From: Collinsella sp.
GTDB lineage: Bacteria > Actinomycetota > Coriobacteriia > Coriobacteriales > Coriobacteriaceae
Length of the DNA stretch: 64,000 nt
Direction: 5' to 3'
NCBI GenBank assembly: GCA_019425045.1
Contig: JAHYYI010000001.1
Coordinates: 124,001 to 188,000 of the forward strand
Below, piece after piece: positions 26,788 to 35,676 of this stretch. Numbering within the stretch: position 1 is the stretch's first letter; every line of letters begins with the position of its first letter. Position numbers and translations under genes: made by a program. Under the pieces are notes generated by a model that did not search any database, had not been told where the DNA came from, and saw only the letters and a program-made list of their open reading frames with translations.

Positions 26788-27795
26788 TTAGCGAAGAGTC
26801 GCGTACATCATGGCCTTAATGGTATGCATGCGGTTCTCGGCCTCCTGGAACACGCGAGACTGCGCGCTCTCAAAGACCTCATCAGAGACCTCCATCTCGG
26901 TCACGCCGAACTTCTCGGCGATCTCGGCTCCGATGGTGGTCTGCGTATCGTGGAAGCTCGGCAGGCAGTGCATAAAGATGGCGCCGGGGTTTGCCTTGGC
27001 CATAACCTCGGGCGTCACTCGATAGGGAGAGAGAAGGTCGATTCGGCTCTTCCACAGCTCCTCGGCCTGGCCCATGCCGACCCAAACGTCCGTATAGATC
27101 ACGTCTGCATCCTTGACGCCCTCGTCGATATCCTCAGTGAGCTGGATCGTGCAGCCATTCTGAGCGGCGATCTCCTGGCAGCGCTCAAGAAGCTCGGGAT
27201 CGAAGTGCGTGGCGCCCTCGACATCGCCCTTGGGTCCGCAGGAGCAGAAGTTAATGCCGAGCTTGGCGCAGATAACCATCAGGGAGTCGCTGACGTTGCC
27301 CTGCTCCTTGCCCATATAGGTGAGCTTCATGCCGCGCGTGTCGCCAAACTCCTCACGCATGGTAAGAATGTCGGCAAGGGCCTGGGTGGGATGGTACTCG
27401 TTGGTCAGACCGTTCCAGACGGGAACGCCAGCCTTGGCGGCAAGCTCCTCGACGATCGACTGGTCGGAGCCGCGATACTCAATACCGTCATACATGCGAC
27501 CGAGCACGCGGGCGGTATCCTCGATGGACTCTTTCTTGCCCATCTGCGACGAGCCGGGGTCGAGGTAGGTCACGCCCATACCCAGGTCCATACCGCCGAC
27601 CTCGAAGGCACAGCGCGTGCGCGTGGAGGTCTTCTCAAACAGCAGGACAATGTTCTTGCCCTCGAGAAAGCGGTGCGGATAACCGGCACGCTTCATATCC
27701 TTGAAGTTCTTTGAGAGGTCGAGCATGTACTCGATTTCCTCGGACGTAAAGTCAAGCAGGGTAAGAACGCTTCGACCAGAAAGATTAAGAGCCAT
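26788..27795 (-). CDS. arcB: Ornithine carbamoyltransferase (catabolic)
   Basis: This enzyme phosphorolyses citrulline to ornithine and carbamoyl phosphate in arginine catabolism (the reverse of the biosynthetic reaction). The 335-residue protein has the carbamoyl-phosphate site STRTRCAFE, the HPTQALAD motif and the ornithine site [10 protein letters not shown], where Ser replaces the usual Ala. AAAGGA lies 9 nt before the ATG at 27795; an upstream extension to 27855 has no ribosome site. Its position between arcA and arcC supports the catabolic role. Confidence 0.96.
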   Translation of the reverse strand: MALNLSGRSVLTLLDFTSEEIEYMLDLSKNFKDMKRAGYPHRFLEGKNIVLLFEKTSTRTRCAFEVGGMDLGMGVTYLDPGSSQMGKKESIEDTARVLGRMYDGIEYRGSDQSIVEELAAKAGVPVWNGLTNEYHPTQALADILTMREEFGDTRGMKLTYMGKEQGNVSDSLMVICAKLGINFCSCGPKGDVEGATHFDPELLERCQEIAAQNGCTIQLTEDIDEGVKDADVIYTDVWVGMGQAEELWKSRIDLLSPYRVTPEVMAKANPGAIFMHCLPSFHDTQTTIGAEIAEKFGVTEMEVSDEVFESAQSRVFQEAENRMHTIKAMMYATLR

Positions 27796-27881
27796 GATTT
27801 GAGTCCTTTCGATTGTTGGAACACACAAGGAGGGATGGGCGGCGCAGACGCACACGCGCCGCCCAGATACGCTAACGCTGA

Positions 27882-29126
27882 CTAGATTTCCTCACGCCAG
27901 AACGGCATGGTCATGCAGCGCGGGCCGCCGCGACCGCGAGAAAGCTCCTCGGAGGGAGCGACGAGCAGCTCGACGCCAGCCTTGTAAAGAGCATCGTTGG
28001 TGACAACGTTGCGCTCATACACGCAGACCTTGCCCGGTGCGACCGCAAGAGTGTTGGAACCATCGTTCCACTGCTCACGGGAGGCCTCGATCGGATCGCC
28101 GCCACCGCACTCAATCATGGTGATATGGTCCATACCCGTCGCAAGCTCGAGGATATGCTGCAGGGTGCCCTCGAGTTCCTCGATATGCACCTCCCCCTCT
28201 GCATCGCCCTTGGTCAGGCGGTAGGCACGAAGCGTCTGGTAGATGCCGGGATAGACCGTGAACTTATCGCGATCGACCTGCGTGCAGACGGTGTCGAGGT
28301 GCATGTAGGCGTAGCCGTGCGGGATCTTGATGGCATAGATGTTCTCGATCTCGGCCTCATCGGAACCCCAGAACATATTCTTGGCGAGCTCATCGATGGC
28401 CGCAGTCTGGGTGCGCTCGGAAATACCGATGGCGAGCGTCTTGGCGTTGATGTTGAGGATATCGCCGCCCTCGATATGCCACTCGCTGTTGTGGTCGTAC
28501 CAGATGGGGCTACCGGCGTAATCGGGATGGTTGCGCAGCACCGTTTCGTAGAAGATTACCTCGCGGTTGCGCTGATTCCAGTACATGCGGTTCATGGTAG
28601 CGCCCTTGCCCACGACAGCCAGAGGGTCACGGGAGAAATACGAGGCCGGCATGGGGAACAGCACCATATCGTCAGCCTTCAACTCCTCGCCGTCCATACT
28701 GGCAAGAGAACCGCCAACCTTGGGGATCTCGAGGTCGCGAACGTAGAGGCCGCCCATGGCAGCAAGGACAAACTCCTTGTTGTCCTTAATCGAATCAAGC
28801 TTCTCGACAACGGCCTGGCGAAGGGCCGCGTTGGAGATGCCGGACTCACCCATGAACTTCGTCATGAACTCTGCGCGAGTGCCCTCGACTTTGTCAAACG
28901 TCTCAGCGAGCAGCTCTTCCATGTAGACGACCTCGGCTCCGGCGCCGCGAAGCAGATCGGTAAATTGGTCGTGCTCCTTCTGGGCATAGTCCAGATAGAA
29001 GGCGTCGTGGATCCAGACGCGATCGAAGTCCTCTGCCTTCATGTTGACCAGGTCCATACCGGGACGATGCACGCAAACTATCTTGAGAGCACCGATTTCG
29101 CTGTGGACGTTCAGTCCCTTACTCAT
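27882..29126 (-). CDS. arcA: Arginine deiminase
   Basis: ArcA hydrolyses arginine to citrulline and ammonia. The 414-residue protein has all the family's catalytic elements: [28 protein letters not shown] with Glu and Asp, [11 protein letters not shown] with the catalytic His and Asp, and the nucleophile Cys404 in [12 protein letters not shown]. Arg399, five residues before the Cys, is the substrate-carboxylate ligand in characterised enzymes. AAAGGA precedes the ATG. It is the second gene of the arc operon, after the transporter. Confidence 0.97.
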   Translation of the reverse strand: MSKGLNVHSEIGALKIVCVHRPGMDLVNMKAEDFDRVWIHDAFYLDYAQKEHDQFTDLLRGAGAEVVYMEELLAETFDKVEGTRAEFMTKFMGESGISNAALRQAVVEKLDSIKDNKEFVLAAMGGLYVRDLEIPKVGGSLASMDGEELKADDMVLFPMPASYFSRDPLAVVGKGATMNRMYWNQRNREVIFYETVLRNHPDYAGSPIWYDHNSEWHIEGGDILNINAKTLAIGISERTQTAAIDELAKNMFWGSDEAEIENIYAIKIPHGYAYMHLDTVCTQVDRDKFTVYPGIYQTLRAYRLTKGDAEGEVHIEELEGTLQHILELATGMDHITMIECGGGDPIEASREQWNDGSNTLAVAPGKVCVYERNVVTNDALYKAGVELLVAPSEELSRGRGGPRCMTMPFWREEI

Positions 29127-29179
29127 TTTTCGTCCTTTCTTTTGATGACCGATTAATTGATTTCAAAAAACCTTATGGG

Positions 29180-30616
29180 CTACGCTAGGGGGATAAGACC
29201 CGACACGGCGGTAAATGCCAAGCAGACGATGCTAACGACCACGAAGAACTTCCACGCGACCTTCCACCACTGACCAAGGGGGATCTTGCACACGCCGAGT
29301 CCGGCAACGAGCATGGCGCTCGTGGGCGAGATAAGCGACATGGCCGCGCTGCCCATGGAGAGACCCGTCACAGCGGCCTCGGGATTAAGGCCCATGAGCT
29401 CGACGAGGGGTCCAAAGATGGGGATCGTAAGCGCCGCAATACCCGAAGAGCTCGGAACGAGGATCGAGAGCAGGTTGTCGATCACATAGAGAATGCTCGT
29501 GAACACAACCGGGGGAACGCCGGCAAGAGCCGTTGCAAGCGTGTTGAGGATCGTGTCGATGATCATGCCGTCATTCGCAATCACAAGGATGCCGCGTGCA
29601 AGGCCGACCACAATGGCGGAGAAGGCGAAATCCGCGATACCCTTGACGAACTCACCGGCGATCTCCTTCTCATTCATGCCGGAAACGACACCGGCAAGAA
29701 GGGCCATAGCCAGGAAGATGGCAGAGATCTCGTTCATGTACCAGCCCTGGGTCACGAGTCCCCAGATGATTGCAACGAGGCCGAGCACAAAGATGGCCAT
29801 GACGGCCTTCTGCCTGCCGGTGAACTCACTTTCGAGAAGGTTCCCGTCGGCGCCGAACTCCTCGCGCTTCTTGATGTCGTCATGGTATGCGAGGGAGGAT
29901 TCGGGGTTCTTCTTGACCTTGAGGGCGTACACCATGACCCAAGCGACGCCAATGGTCGTAAGGACCACGAGCGCGATCATGCGCAGCCAAAGCTGGGGAT
30001 TGCCCTGGATACCCAGGATTCCCTGAGCGATCAGGACGTTGAACGGGTTGACAGTCGAAGCGATATAGCCGATTCGAGCACCTACAAATACCGTCATAAA
30101 CGCTGTGATGGAGTCGAAGCCCATGGCCATCATGATTGGCATGAGGATTGCGAAGAACGGGAGCGTTTCCTCAGCCATGCCAAAGGTGCTTCCACCCAGA
30201 GCGAAAAGGATCATCAAGATCGGGATGATGAGAACGTCTTTACTCTTGAACTTCTTGACGACACGCGCCACGCCGCTCGTAATCGCACCCGTCGCAGTGA
30301 TGACCTGGAACGAACCTCCCACAATCAGGATGAACGCAACAACCTCCACGGCCTGCTGGATACCGACCGCAGGGGCTTCCAAAACATCAAAAACACCTTG
30401 ACGAAGATCGACCTCGTTGCCGTCCTCATCGGTATAGACCTTGTCGATGGGTTCATAAGTACCCGCGACCGTAACCTCGCGACCGTTAACTTCCTGACGT
30501 TCAAACGATCCCGAAGGAACCAACCAGGTCATAACCGCAAAAATAGCCATTAAAGCAAGGATGATGGTGTATACATGGGGGACGCGGATACCGCGCTTCT
30601 TCTCTGTCTCTGCCAT
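29180..30616 (-). CDS. YfcC/DcuC-family transporter, probable arginine/ornithine carrier
   Basis: The protein has 478 residues and about 12 membrane helices. The N-terminus IRVPHVYTIILALMAIFAVM and the two re-entrant motifs (STVNPFNVLIAQ and LVPSSSGIAALTIP) are typical of the YfcC family (DcuC/AbgT-related, PF03606). In many anaerobes a YfcC homologue takes the place of ArcD as arginine/ornithine exchanger in arc operons. Here it is the first gene, 53 nt upstream of arcA, which supports that role. The substrate is inferred from context only. Confidence 0.88.
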   Translation of the reverse strand: MAETEKKRGIRVPHVYTIILALMAIFAVMTWLVPSGSFERQEVNGREVTVAGTYEPIDKVYTDEDGNEVDLRQGVFDVLEAPAVGIQQAVEVVAFILIVGGSFQVITATGAITSGVARVVKKFKSKDVLIIPILMILFALGGSTFGMAEETLPFFAILMPIMMAMGFDSITAFMTVFVGARIGYIASTVNPFNVLIAQGILGIQGNPQLWLRMIALVVLTTIGVAWVMVYALKVKKNPESSLAYHDDIKKREEFGADGNLLESEFTGRQKAVMAIFVLGLVAIIWGLVTQGWYMNEISAIFLAMALLAGVVSGMNEKEIAGEFVKGIADFAFSAIVVGLARGILVIANDGMIIDTILNTLATALAGVPPVVFTSILYVIDNLLSILVPSSSGIAALTIPIFGPLVELMGLNPEAAVTGLSMGSAAMSLISPTSAMLVAGLGVCKIPLGQWWKVAWKFFVVVSIVCLAFTAVSGLIPLA

Positions 30617-30751
30617 TTCCCCTCCTTAATTCGTTGGTGTAACCTCTGCCGGCGATTTGATTTTTTCATCAGCCGCATCCCCCGCGTGCTTTTCGTCCAC
30701 CAGCGCGCTGGTTTTCGCTATAAACGGTTTTCTACTTGACGTTATTTATCA

Positions 30752-30782
30752 ATTATTGCTTTGGATTGATATTTAATGTCAA
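30752..30782 (-). promoter_or_regulatory. Putative promoter of the arc operon
   Basis: On the minus strand TTGACA (30777-30782) and AATAAT (30752-30757) are 19 nt apart, giving a leader of about 130 nt before the transporter gene. The 278-nt divergent region is AT-rich. It also contains TATCAAT...ATTGATA arms (about 30748-30772) that overlap this promoter and a loose ATGAAT/ATTTAT dyad nearer the plus-strand gene. Confidence 0.5.
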
Positions 30783-30894
30783 TTCCTTGTCTTGAAAAGC
30801 ATCTATGAATACTCAATTTATGACAAAAGATGAAATGATTTAAAAATATGTCACTATAAGAGTCGAGATAACGCTACATCCGGAACGAGGATTC

Positions 30895-32145
30895 ATGTCT
30901 GCTCTCCAGGTCCAAAATGAAATAGGAAAGCTTCAGAAAGCCCTCCTGCACTGCCCCGGCAACGAAACGCGCAACTATCCAGACGGACAATTCAACCAGG
31001 TGTTTACGCTGCGCCCCTCAAACAGCTCCTTTGACCTCGAAAAAGCGCTGGCAGAGCATCGCTCCTATTCGGACATCCTAAAGAACGAGGGCGTGGAGCT
31101 CTTCTATGTCGAGGATTTGCTCATCGAAGCCCTCGATCAGTCGAACCGGGCCCGCCAGTCTTTTATCGACCTATATATCTCCGAGTGCGGAGTCGGGGGG
31201 ATCGAGCTTCAATCGGCCATACGCGATCTTCTCGAGGGCGCCAAAAGCTCTCTCGACCTTGTCCAAACAGCCATCAAAGGCATTCGCTACGGCCAGGTCT
31301 TTGATACCGAGAGGGAGGCGCATAGTCTCGCGGCACTGACTGGAGACGCTTACCTCCCCGAGGACCTTCTCGTAAACCCGCTTAACACTATGTGGTTCAC
31401 GCGTGACCCGGTAAGCGTCATAGGAAGCGGCGCAACACTCAATCACATGTACTGGCCAGAACGAAACCGCGAGGTCATCGCCTACCAGACGATTTTTAAC
31501 TACCATCCGGCCTTTATGGGAACGCCGCAGTTTTTCAAGCACGAATCTACATATCATCTCGAAGGCGGCGACGTTCACAACCTAAACAGTGAAAACGTAG
31601 CTATCGGCATCTCGCAGCGCACCGAGCCCCTGGCCATAGACTCGTTGGCACGAGAGGTGCTGTGGAATAAGGACTCGACCATCGAATCTGTCTGGGCGAT
31701 CAAGGTCCCCTATGACGAACTCTGCATTCACTTAGACACCTATTTCAGCCGTGTCGACTACGATACGTTCCTCATCGATCGAACTTTGCTGGAGGAGGCA
31801 GAAGTCTACCGAATCACGCGAGGGAGACGCGAGTGGACGACCCGTGCCGCAATCGTCGAGGGAGGGATCCGCGAGGCGATTGGGATGGCACTTGGCTCAA
31901 ATAGTCTGAGGTTTATCCTCTGCGGCGGATCGAACCCCGCTGCCGCCGAGCGCGAAAGGGCCAACAATGCCGCGAGCACACTCTGCCTTAAGCCCGGAAA
32001 GGTCTGCGTTTACGGGGAGAACACCGAGACCAACGCCGCCCTCGAACAGGCCGGGATAGAACTCGTGCCCATATCGATCTTTGAACTCACAAGCGGCTTT
32101 GGCGGGCCCGACTGCCTCTGTCTCCCCTTGGCCCGCTCAATCTAG
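30895..32145 (+). CDS. Divergent arginine-deiminase paralog of unknown specificity
   Basis: The protein has 416 residues and aligns with ArcA over its full length. The guanidine-modifying catalytic set is kept: FTRDP, HLEGGD, IHLDTYFSRVD and Cys407 in GGPDCLCLP. Substrate-shell residues differ: the Arg five before the nucleophile is Phe402, GGGDP has become GGSNP, and the RGRGGPR loop has become SGFGGPD. I infer loss of free-arginine carboxylate binding and either another guanidino substrate or a regulatory role. It is divergent from the arc operon and followed after 2 nt by an XRE regulator gene. Confidence 0.85.
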   Translation: MSALQVQNEIGKLQKALLHCPGNETRNYPDGQFNQVFTLRPSNSSFDLEKALAEHRSYSDILKNEGVELFYVEDLLIEALDQSNRARQSFIDLYISECGVGGIELQSAIRDLLEGAKSSLDLVQTAIKGIRYGQVFDTEREAHSLAALTGDAYLPEDLLVNPLNTMWFTRDPVSVIGSGATLNHMYWPERNREVIAYQTIFNYHPAFMGTPQFFKHESTYHLEGGDVHNLNSENVAIGISQRTEPLAIDSLAREVLWNKDSTIESVWAIKVPYDELCIHLDTYFSRVDYDTFLIDRTLLEEAEVYRITRGRREWTTRAAIVEGGIREAIGMALGSNSLRFILCGGSNPAAAERERANNAASTLCLKPGKVCVYGENTETNAALEQAGIELVPISIFELTSGFGGPDCLCLPLARSI

Positions 32146-32147
32146 CC

Positions 32148-32798
32148 ATGGGGGTCGGAGAGAACATCAAGGCCCTTCGAAAGAAGAGCTCCCTCACGCA
32201 AGAGGAGTTTGCAAAGCTCATCGGCGTCTCCAAGGAGACCGTATGCCGCTGGGAAAAGGGCCGGTCGGCGATACGTCAATCGACGCTGCAAACAATAACT
32301 TCGGTGTTTAACCTGCAGCCTGACGACCTGACCTCAGAGGCCGCAGGTCTTGCAGCACAGAATGAGTTTCCCAAGAAAAGTAGGCCAGAGGAAAACTGCC
32401 AGCCGAGCGAAATGTGCGATGCGTTTAAGATCGCGATGAGCAGCGGCAGAACAGGCCTTAAACGGACGGGAACGGTACCATCGCCCCCCTCGCTACTCGC
32501 CCGGCATCCCAACTGCTTCTTTGTCCAAATGGACACCTCAGCCATGTCGAAATGCTATCCAATCGGCTCGCTCCTGCTTGTCGATCCTAATAAAAAGCCA
32601 TGGAATGGCTGTACGGTGTTGGCAATTGCAGACAATTCGAGAATGGTGATCAGGCGCTACAGCGTCGGCACAAATTCGATAATGCTTTCGTCACACTCTT
32701 ACCGCACGGCCGAGCCCGACATTGTGCTCGACAAGCGCAGGATTAGAATCCTCGGCGTCATTGTTTGGTTTCAAGCCTCCCATGACCTGGGCGAATAA
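32148..32798 (+). CDS. XRE-type regulator with S24/LexA-like C-terminal domain
   Basis: The protein has 216 residues. Residues 5-58 form a helix-turn-helix (LTQEEFAKLIGVSKETVCRW). Residues about 118-208 look like the S24/LexA C-terminal fold (FFVQMDTSAMSKCYPIGSLL), but the nucleophilic Ser of the usual GDSM is Ala (TSAM) and the expected Lys region reads IRR, so self-cleavage is unlikely. The domain may instead mediate dimerisation or ligand sensing. It starts 2 nt after the ADI paralog stop, so the two are translationally coupled. It is a candidate regulator of the flanking arc genes. Confidence 0.82.
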   Translation: MGVGENIKALRKKSSLTQEEFAKLIGVSKETVCRWEKGRSAIRQSTLQTITSVFNLQPDDLTSEAAGLAAQNEFPKKSRPEENCQPSEMCDAFKIAMSSGRTGLKRTGTVPSPPSLLARHPNCFFVQMDTSAMSKCYPIGSLLLVDPNKKPWNGCTVLAIADNSRMVIRRYSVGTNSIMLSSHSYRTAEPDIVLDKRRIRILGVIVWFQASHDLGE

Positions 32799-32822
32799 TC
32801 ACTAGAAAGTAGTACTTATTAC

Positions 32823-33868
32823 AGCAAAAGCCCCGCAGTCGGAGCGGACTGCAGGGCTCATGAAGAGAGGCTAGTTTGTGGGCGCTTTGCCTGGCGCCCA
32901 CGAGAGATGCAACAGAGTAGGGGCTACTCGTGGATGCGGGTGCCGGAGAGGCCGGCCATGGTCTCGGCGGCCTTGTCCAGGGCACCGATGATGCAGGTGC
33001 GGCCCTTGCGGGAACGGGCGAACTTGATGGCGGCGCGGACCTTGGGCTCCATGGAGCCCTTGCCGAACTGGCCCTCGTCGGCCAGGCGCTCGGCCTCGTC
33101 GGCGGTGAGGTCCTCGAGCTCCTCCTGGTTGGGCTTGCCGAAGTTGATGGCGACATGCTCGACGGCGGTCAGCAGGAACAGGACGTCGGCGTCGCAGTCC
33201 TCGGCCAGCAGCTCGCCGCCCAGGTCCTTGTCGATGACGGCGGGAACGCCCTTGTAGCAGCCCTTGTTCTCGTAGTCGCGGACGACGGGGATGCCGCCGC
33301 CACCGCAGGCGATGACGATGAACTCGTTGTCGAGCAGGTTGAGGATGGAGTCGGCCTCGACGATCTTCTTGGGATCGGGGGAGGCGACGACGCGACGCCA
33401 GCCGCGGCCGGAATCCTCGACGAAGACCTTGGAGGGATCCTCGGCCATGAACTCCTTGGCCTGCTCCTCGGTGTAGAAGGGGCCGATCGGCTTGGTCGGG
33501 TTCTTGAACGCGGGATCGTCCGGGTCGCACTCGATCTGGGTGACGACGGTGGCGGCGTGCCAGCGCTTGTAGCGCTTGTGCATCTCGCGGCCGATACCCT
33601 GCTGCAGGTGATAGCCGATGTAGCCCTGGGACATGGCGCCGCACTCGGGCAGCGGCATCTCGGGGGTGCCGATGGCGTCGTGGGCGGCGGCGAAGGCGTT
33701 CTGGATCATGCCGACCTGCGGGCCGTTGCCGTGGGTGATGATGATCTCGTTACCCTGCTCGATGAGACCGAGGAGGGCGTGGGCGGTGTTGCTCACGGCC
33801 TCGATCTGCTCGACGGGGTTGTTGCCGAGGGCGTTGCCGCCGAGGGCGACGACAATACGATCGGGCTT
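32823..33868 (-). repeat. 1,046-bp direct repeat, copy 2 (arcC body plus terminator)
   Basis: This is identical to 25688-26733 except for two G-to-A changes near its left end. One of these puts a mismatch into the terminator stem (GACTGCAGGGC in place of GACTGCGGGGC at 32847-32857). Confidence 0.93.
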
Positions 33869-33886
33869 GCCAAGAGGCTTAGACAT
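32924..33886 (-). CDS. arcC: Carbamate kinase (copy 2)
   Basis: The 320-residue protein is the same as copy 1 except residue 5. It has the motifs VVALGGNALG, THGNGPQVG and ACGGGGIPVV. Upstream sequence and the first codons differ from copy 1, so it has its own promoter: GAAAGGA lies 9 nt before the ATG at 33886 and a TATAAT lies at 33962-33967. It is separate from the arc operon and convergent with the ADI paralog/XRE pair, so carbamate kinase can be made independently of arginine deiminase. Confidence 0.97.
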   Translation of the reverse strand: MSKPLGKPDRIVVALGGNALGNNPVEQIEAVSNTAHALLGLIEQGNEIIITHGNGPQVGMIQNAFAAAHDAIGTPEMPLPECGAMSQGYIGYHLQQGIGREMHKRYKRWHAATVVTQIECDPDDPAFKNPTKPIGPFYTEEQAKEFMAEDPSKVFVEDSGRGWRRVVASPDPKKIVEADSILNLLDNEFIVIACGGGGIPVVRDYENKGCYKGVPAVIDKDLGGELLAEDCDADVLFLLTAVEHVAINFGKPNQEELEDLTADEAERLADEGQFGKGSMEPKVRAAIKFARSRKGRTCIIGALDKAAETMAGLSGTRIHE

Positions 33887-33961
33887 TGCTGGAATCCTTT
33901 CTGTAAAAGGCCTACAACCCATTAATAACCCGCGTCCGTGCGATACGCGAGTTTATTAAGG

Positions 33962-33967
33962 ATTATA
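33962..33967 (-). promoter_or_regulatory. Putative -10 box of arcC copy 2
   Basis: A perfect TATAAT on the minus strand would start transcription about 70 nt before the arcC copy 2 ATG. No good -35 box is present, so an activator may be needed. The surrounding 33900-34250 is strikingly AT-rich for this genome. Confidence 0.4.
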
Positions 33968-34489
33968 TTCTCTTTATCGCTCATTTTATTCATTTTGAAA
34001 ATAGCGGAACGGTGAACGGTCGTTTTTACCCGCTCAGCGTAAAGAACCCCAGCTCACGCATATCTACGCCATTTACGTGCAACTTTATTTAAATAGAGCA
34101 GGGATTAGACCGGATTATGCAAACTATATCTTTGCTAAACACAAAACGGACAGCGCAAAATCTTACTCGCACTATACGAGATTCTATGCACTTATAAGAC
34201 GAGTATGCACCCCTGCAAAAACATGGGGCTTTTCATCCAACAAAAGGGATAACCCATCGCGCTTCACCCCGCGGCAAGCAACCGTGAGCGAGCTGCATTG
34301 CGGCAAAGTGTCCAAAAATTCAAAACAGGGATATTGCTTCTGCCCCCAAGGCGTGATACTTTAGCCGAGTACAGCACGGGCTGGGGCGACAGGCATCTGC
34401 CGTGAAGTTTGGGTTCGGCGACCCCGTAGCTGTCTTCTCCTTTATCCGCCAGCGAGCCCCTTGAGCGACGGATTGAGGAGGTCCTTACG
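33968..34489. other. Intergenic region with possible structured leader before the DUF3830 gene
   Basis: The left part (to about 34250) is AT-rich and has no convincing gene. The right part (34370-34430, plus strand) can fold into a three-way junction: ACAGC/GCTGT closing, ACGG/CCGT, and GGGT/ACCC arms. This could be a leader structure of the downstream gene pair. I cannot match it to a known riboswitch class. Confidence 0.3.
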
Positions 34490-34906
34490 ATGACAAAAAT
34501 GCTCAAGATCACTCTGAATGACGAGACGTTTCTCGCCGACATGCTCTGGGACAAAGCGCCCGAGACGTGCAGGCTGTTCGAATCGTCCTGTCCGGTCGAG
34601 TCGCGCATCTTCTCGGCCAAGATTTGCGATACCGAGGTGACCTATCCCGTATCGGGTCCCATCGCCAACTACGAGTACATCGAGAACCCCGTCTTTAACG
34701 AGCCGGCGGGTGCTGTGAGCTGGTACGGCGGTTGGTCTTCGATCTGCATCTTCTTTGATATTTGCGAGCCCTTTGGCACCTGCAACATGTTTGCCCGCAT
34801 CTGCGAGGCCGACCGCGAGCGCTTTGCCGCCGCTTGCCGCAAGGTCTGGAACAACCAGGGCATGTGCATCAAAAACGAAATCGTCGAGATCGAAGCGGAG
34901 GCCTAA
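34490..34906 (+). CDS. DUF3830-type (cyclophilin-like fold) protein
   Basis: The protein has 138 residues. The opening LKITLNDETFLADMLWDKAPETCRLFESSCPVESR (starting at about residue 4) matches the DUF3830/cyclophilin-like pattern, in which a small beta-barrel begins with the phrase KAPxTC. Its biochemical role is unknown; family members often sit near amidohydrolases or purine-degrading enzymes. GAGGAGG stands 8 nt before the ATG, a strong ribosome site. It is followed after 2 nt by another small gene, forming an operon that ends at the terminator at 35490. Confidence 0.6.
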   Translation: MTKMLKITLNDETFLADMLWDKAPETCRLFESSCPVESRIFSAKICDTEVTYPVSGPIANYEYIENPVFNEPAGAVSWYGGWSSICIFFDICEPFGTCNMFARICEADRERFAAACRKVWNNQGMCIKNEIVEIEAEA

Positions 34907-34908
34907 AC

Positions 34909-35433
34909 ATGATGGATATCGACACCCTGCTTGCACTCGATCTTGCAGAGTACACCACTTCGCTTGAAGCCCTTGCCGACCAAATGATGCTCGAGGAGCC
35001 GCGCGATATCGACTATATGCGCCGCCGCAAGCTCGACACCGGCCGCGAATTCGCAGTATGGAACTTTACCGTCGGCTACTGCATGAACGCCGCCGACGTC
35101 CTTTCGCTCCTGCGCGCCCAAACAACCGAGAACGCCAACGGCGACACCGCCGACTTGGCCACCCTCAACAACAGCGCTGCGCGCCTGTGCGACTGGTTCT
35201 CGGGCGCCTTCGACGTCACCGGCAAGATGGACGACACGAGCGCCATCCTCGCCCGCAGCCGCGACCTCTACGCCCAGGTAGAGACTCACAAGCAGTTTGC
35301 CGCCCTCACCCGCGCCACCGAGCGCTATCTAGTCCAGCTTCAATTTTGGGTCGATCGCCAGATTCCCTGGCCGGCCATCAGCGACTTGGTCCACGGCTAC
35401 CGCTTACGCACCGAATCCGGCGAGACAAGGTAA
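34909..35433 (+). CDS. Unrecognised helical protein (174 aa)
   Basis: I cannot assign this protein. It is predicted mostly alpha-helical and soluble (MMDIDTLLALDLAEYTTS at the start, a central YCMNAADVLSLLRAQ). There are no membrane helices, Cys pairs or nucleotide motifs. CGGAGG lies 7 nt before the ATG at 34909. It begins 2 nt after the DUF3830-type gene, so the two probably work together. Confidence 0.7.
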   Translation: MMDIDTLLALDLAEYTTSLEALADQMMLEEPRDIDYMRRRKLDTGREFAVWNFTVGYCMNAADVLSLLRAQTTENANGDTADLATLNNSAARLCDWFSGAFDVTGKMDDTSAILARSRDLYAQVETHKQFAALTRATERYLVQLQFWVDRQIPWPAISDLVHGYRLRTESGETR

Positions 35434-35489
35434 GCCGTACTAGTAGCATCAACAACATCCCATCGTGGGACCCAGAGGTGTAATCAGGG

Positions 35490-35525
35490 GGCTGGAGACG
35501 CAAATAACGGCGTCCCCGGCCTTTT
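35490..35525 (+). terminator. Terminator of the DUF3830 operon
   Basis: Arms GGCTGGAGACGC and GCGTCCCCGGCC pair over 11 of 12 positions with an 8-nt loop and are followed by TTTT. Confidence 0.75.
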
Positions 35526-35575
35526 CGCGTGGCACCGCGCCGGTTCGGTGGTTTTGAGACCTAAGCGAGTCTTTG

Positions 35576-35671
35576 CTATCTGCCAATTTTTGTATGATTA
35601 GGGGCAAATCTATTTGCTAATTTTTGTATGATTTGTGGTAAATCTATTTGCCAATTTTTGTCATTGAGGGG
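35576..35671 (+). repeat. 34-bp tandem repeats upstream of the AAA/DUF4143 gene
   Basis: Two full 34-bp units (35576-35609 and 35610-35643) and most of a third (35644-35671) share CTATTTGCCAATTTTTG. Units 1 and 2 also share TATGATT. The third unit ends in GAGGGG, the ribosome site of the ATPase gene. The AT-rich units contrast with the surrounding DNA and each contain a -10-like TATGAT in units 1 and 2. Confidence 0.88.
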
Positions 35672-35676
35672 TTTTA

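Noticed and set aside
30735..30790. FNR or ArgR box in the arc divergent promoter region
   Set aside because: TTGAC...ATCAA and ATGAAT...ATTTAT dyads exist but their spacing does not match the FNR (N4) or ARG-box consensus, so I do not name a regulator.
34077..34364. 95-codon plus-strand frame in the AT-rich gap after arcC copy 2
   Set aside because: It has no ribosome site, its composition is erratic (many Tyr, Lys, Arg, Cys), there is no recognisable domain, and it ends in a region that looks like an RNA leader. Chance frame in AT-rich DNA is more likely.
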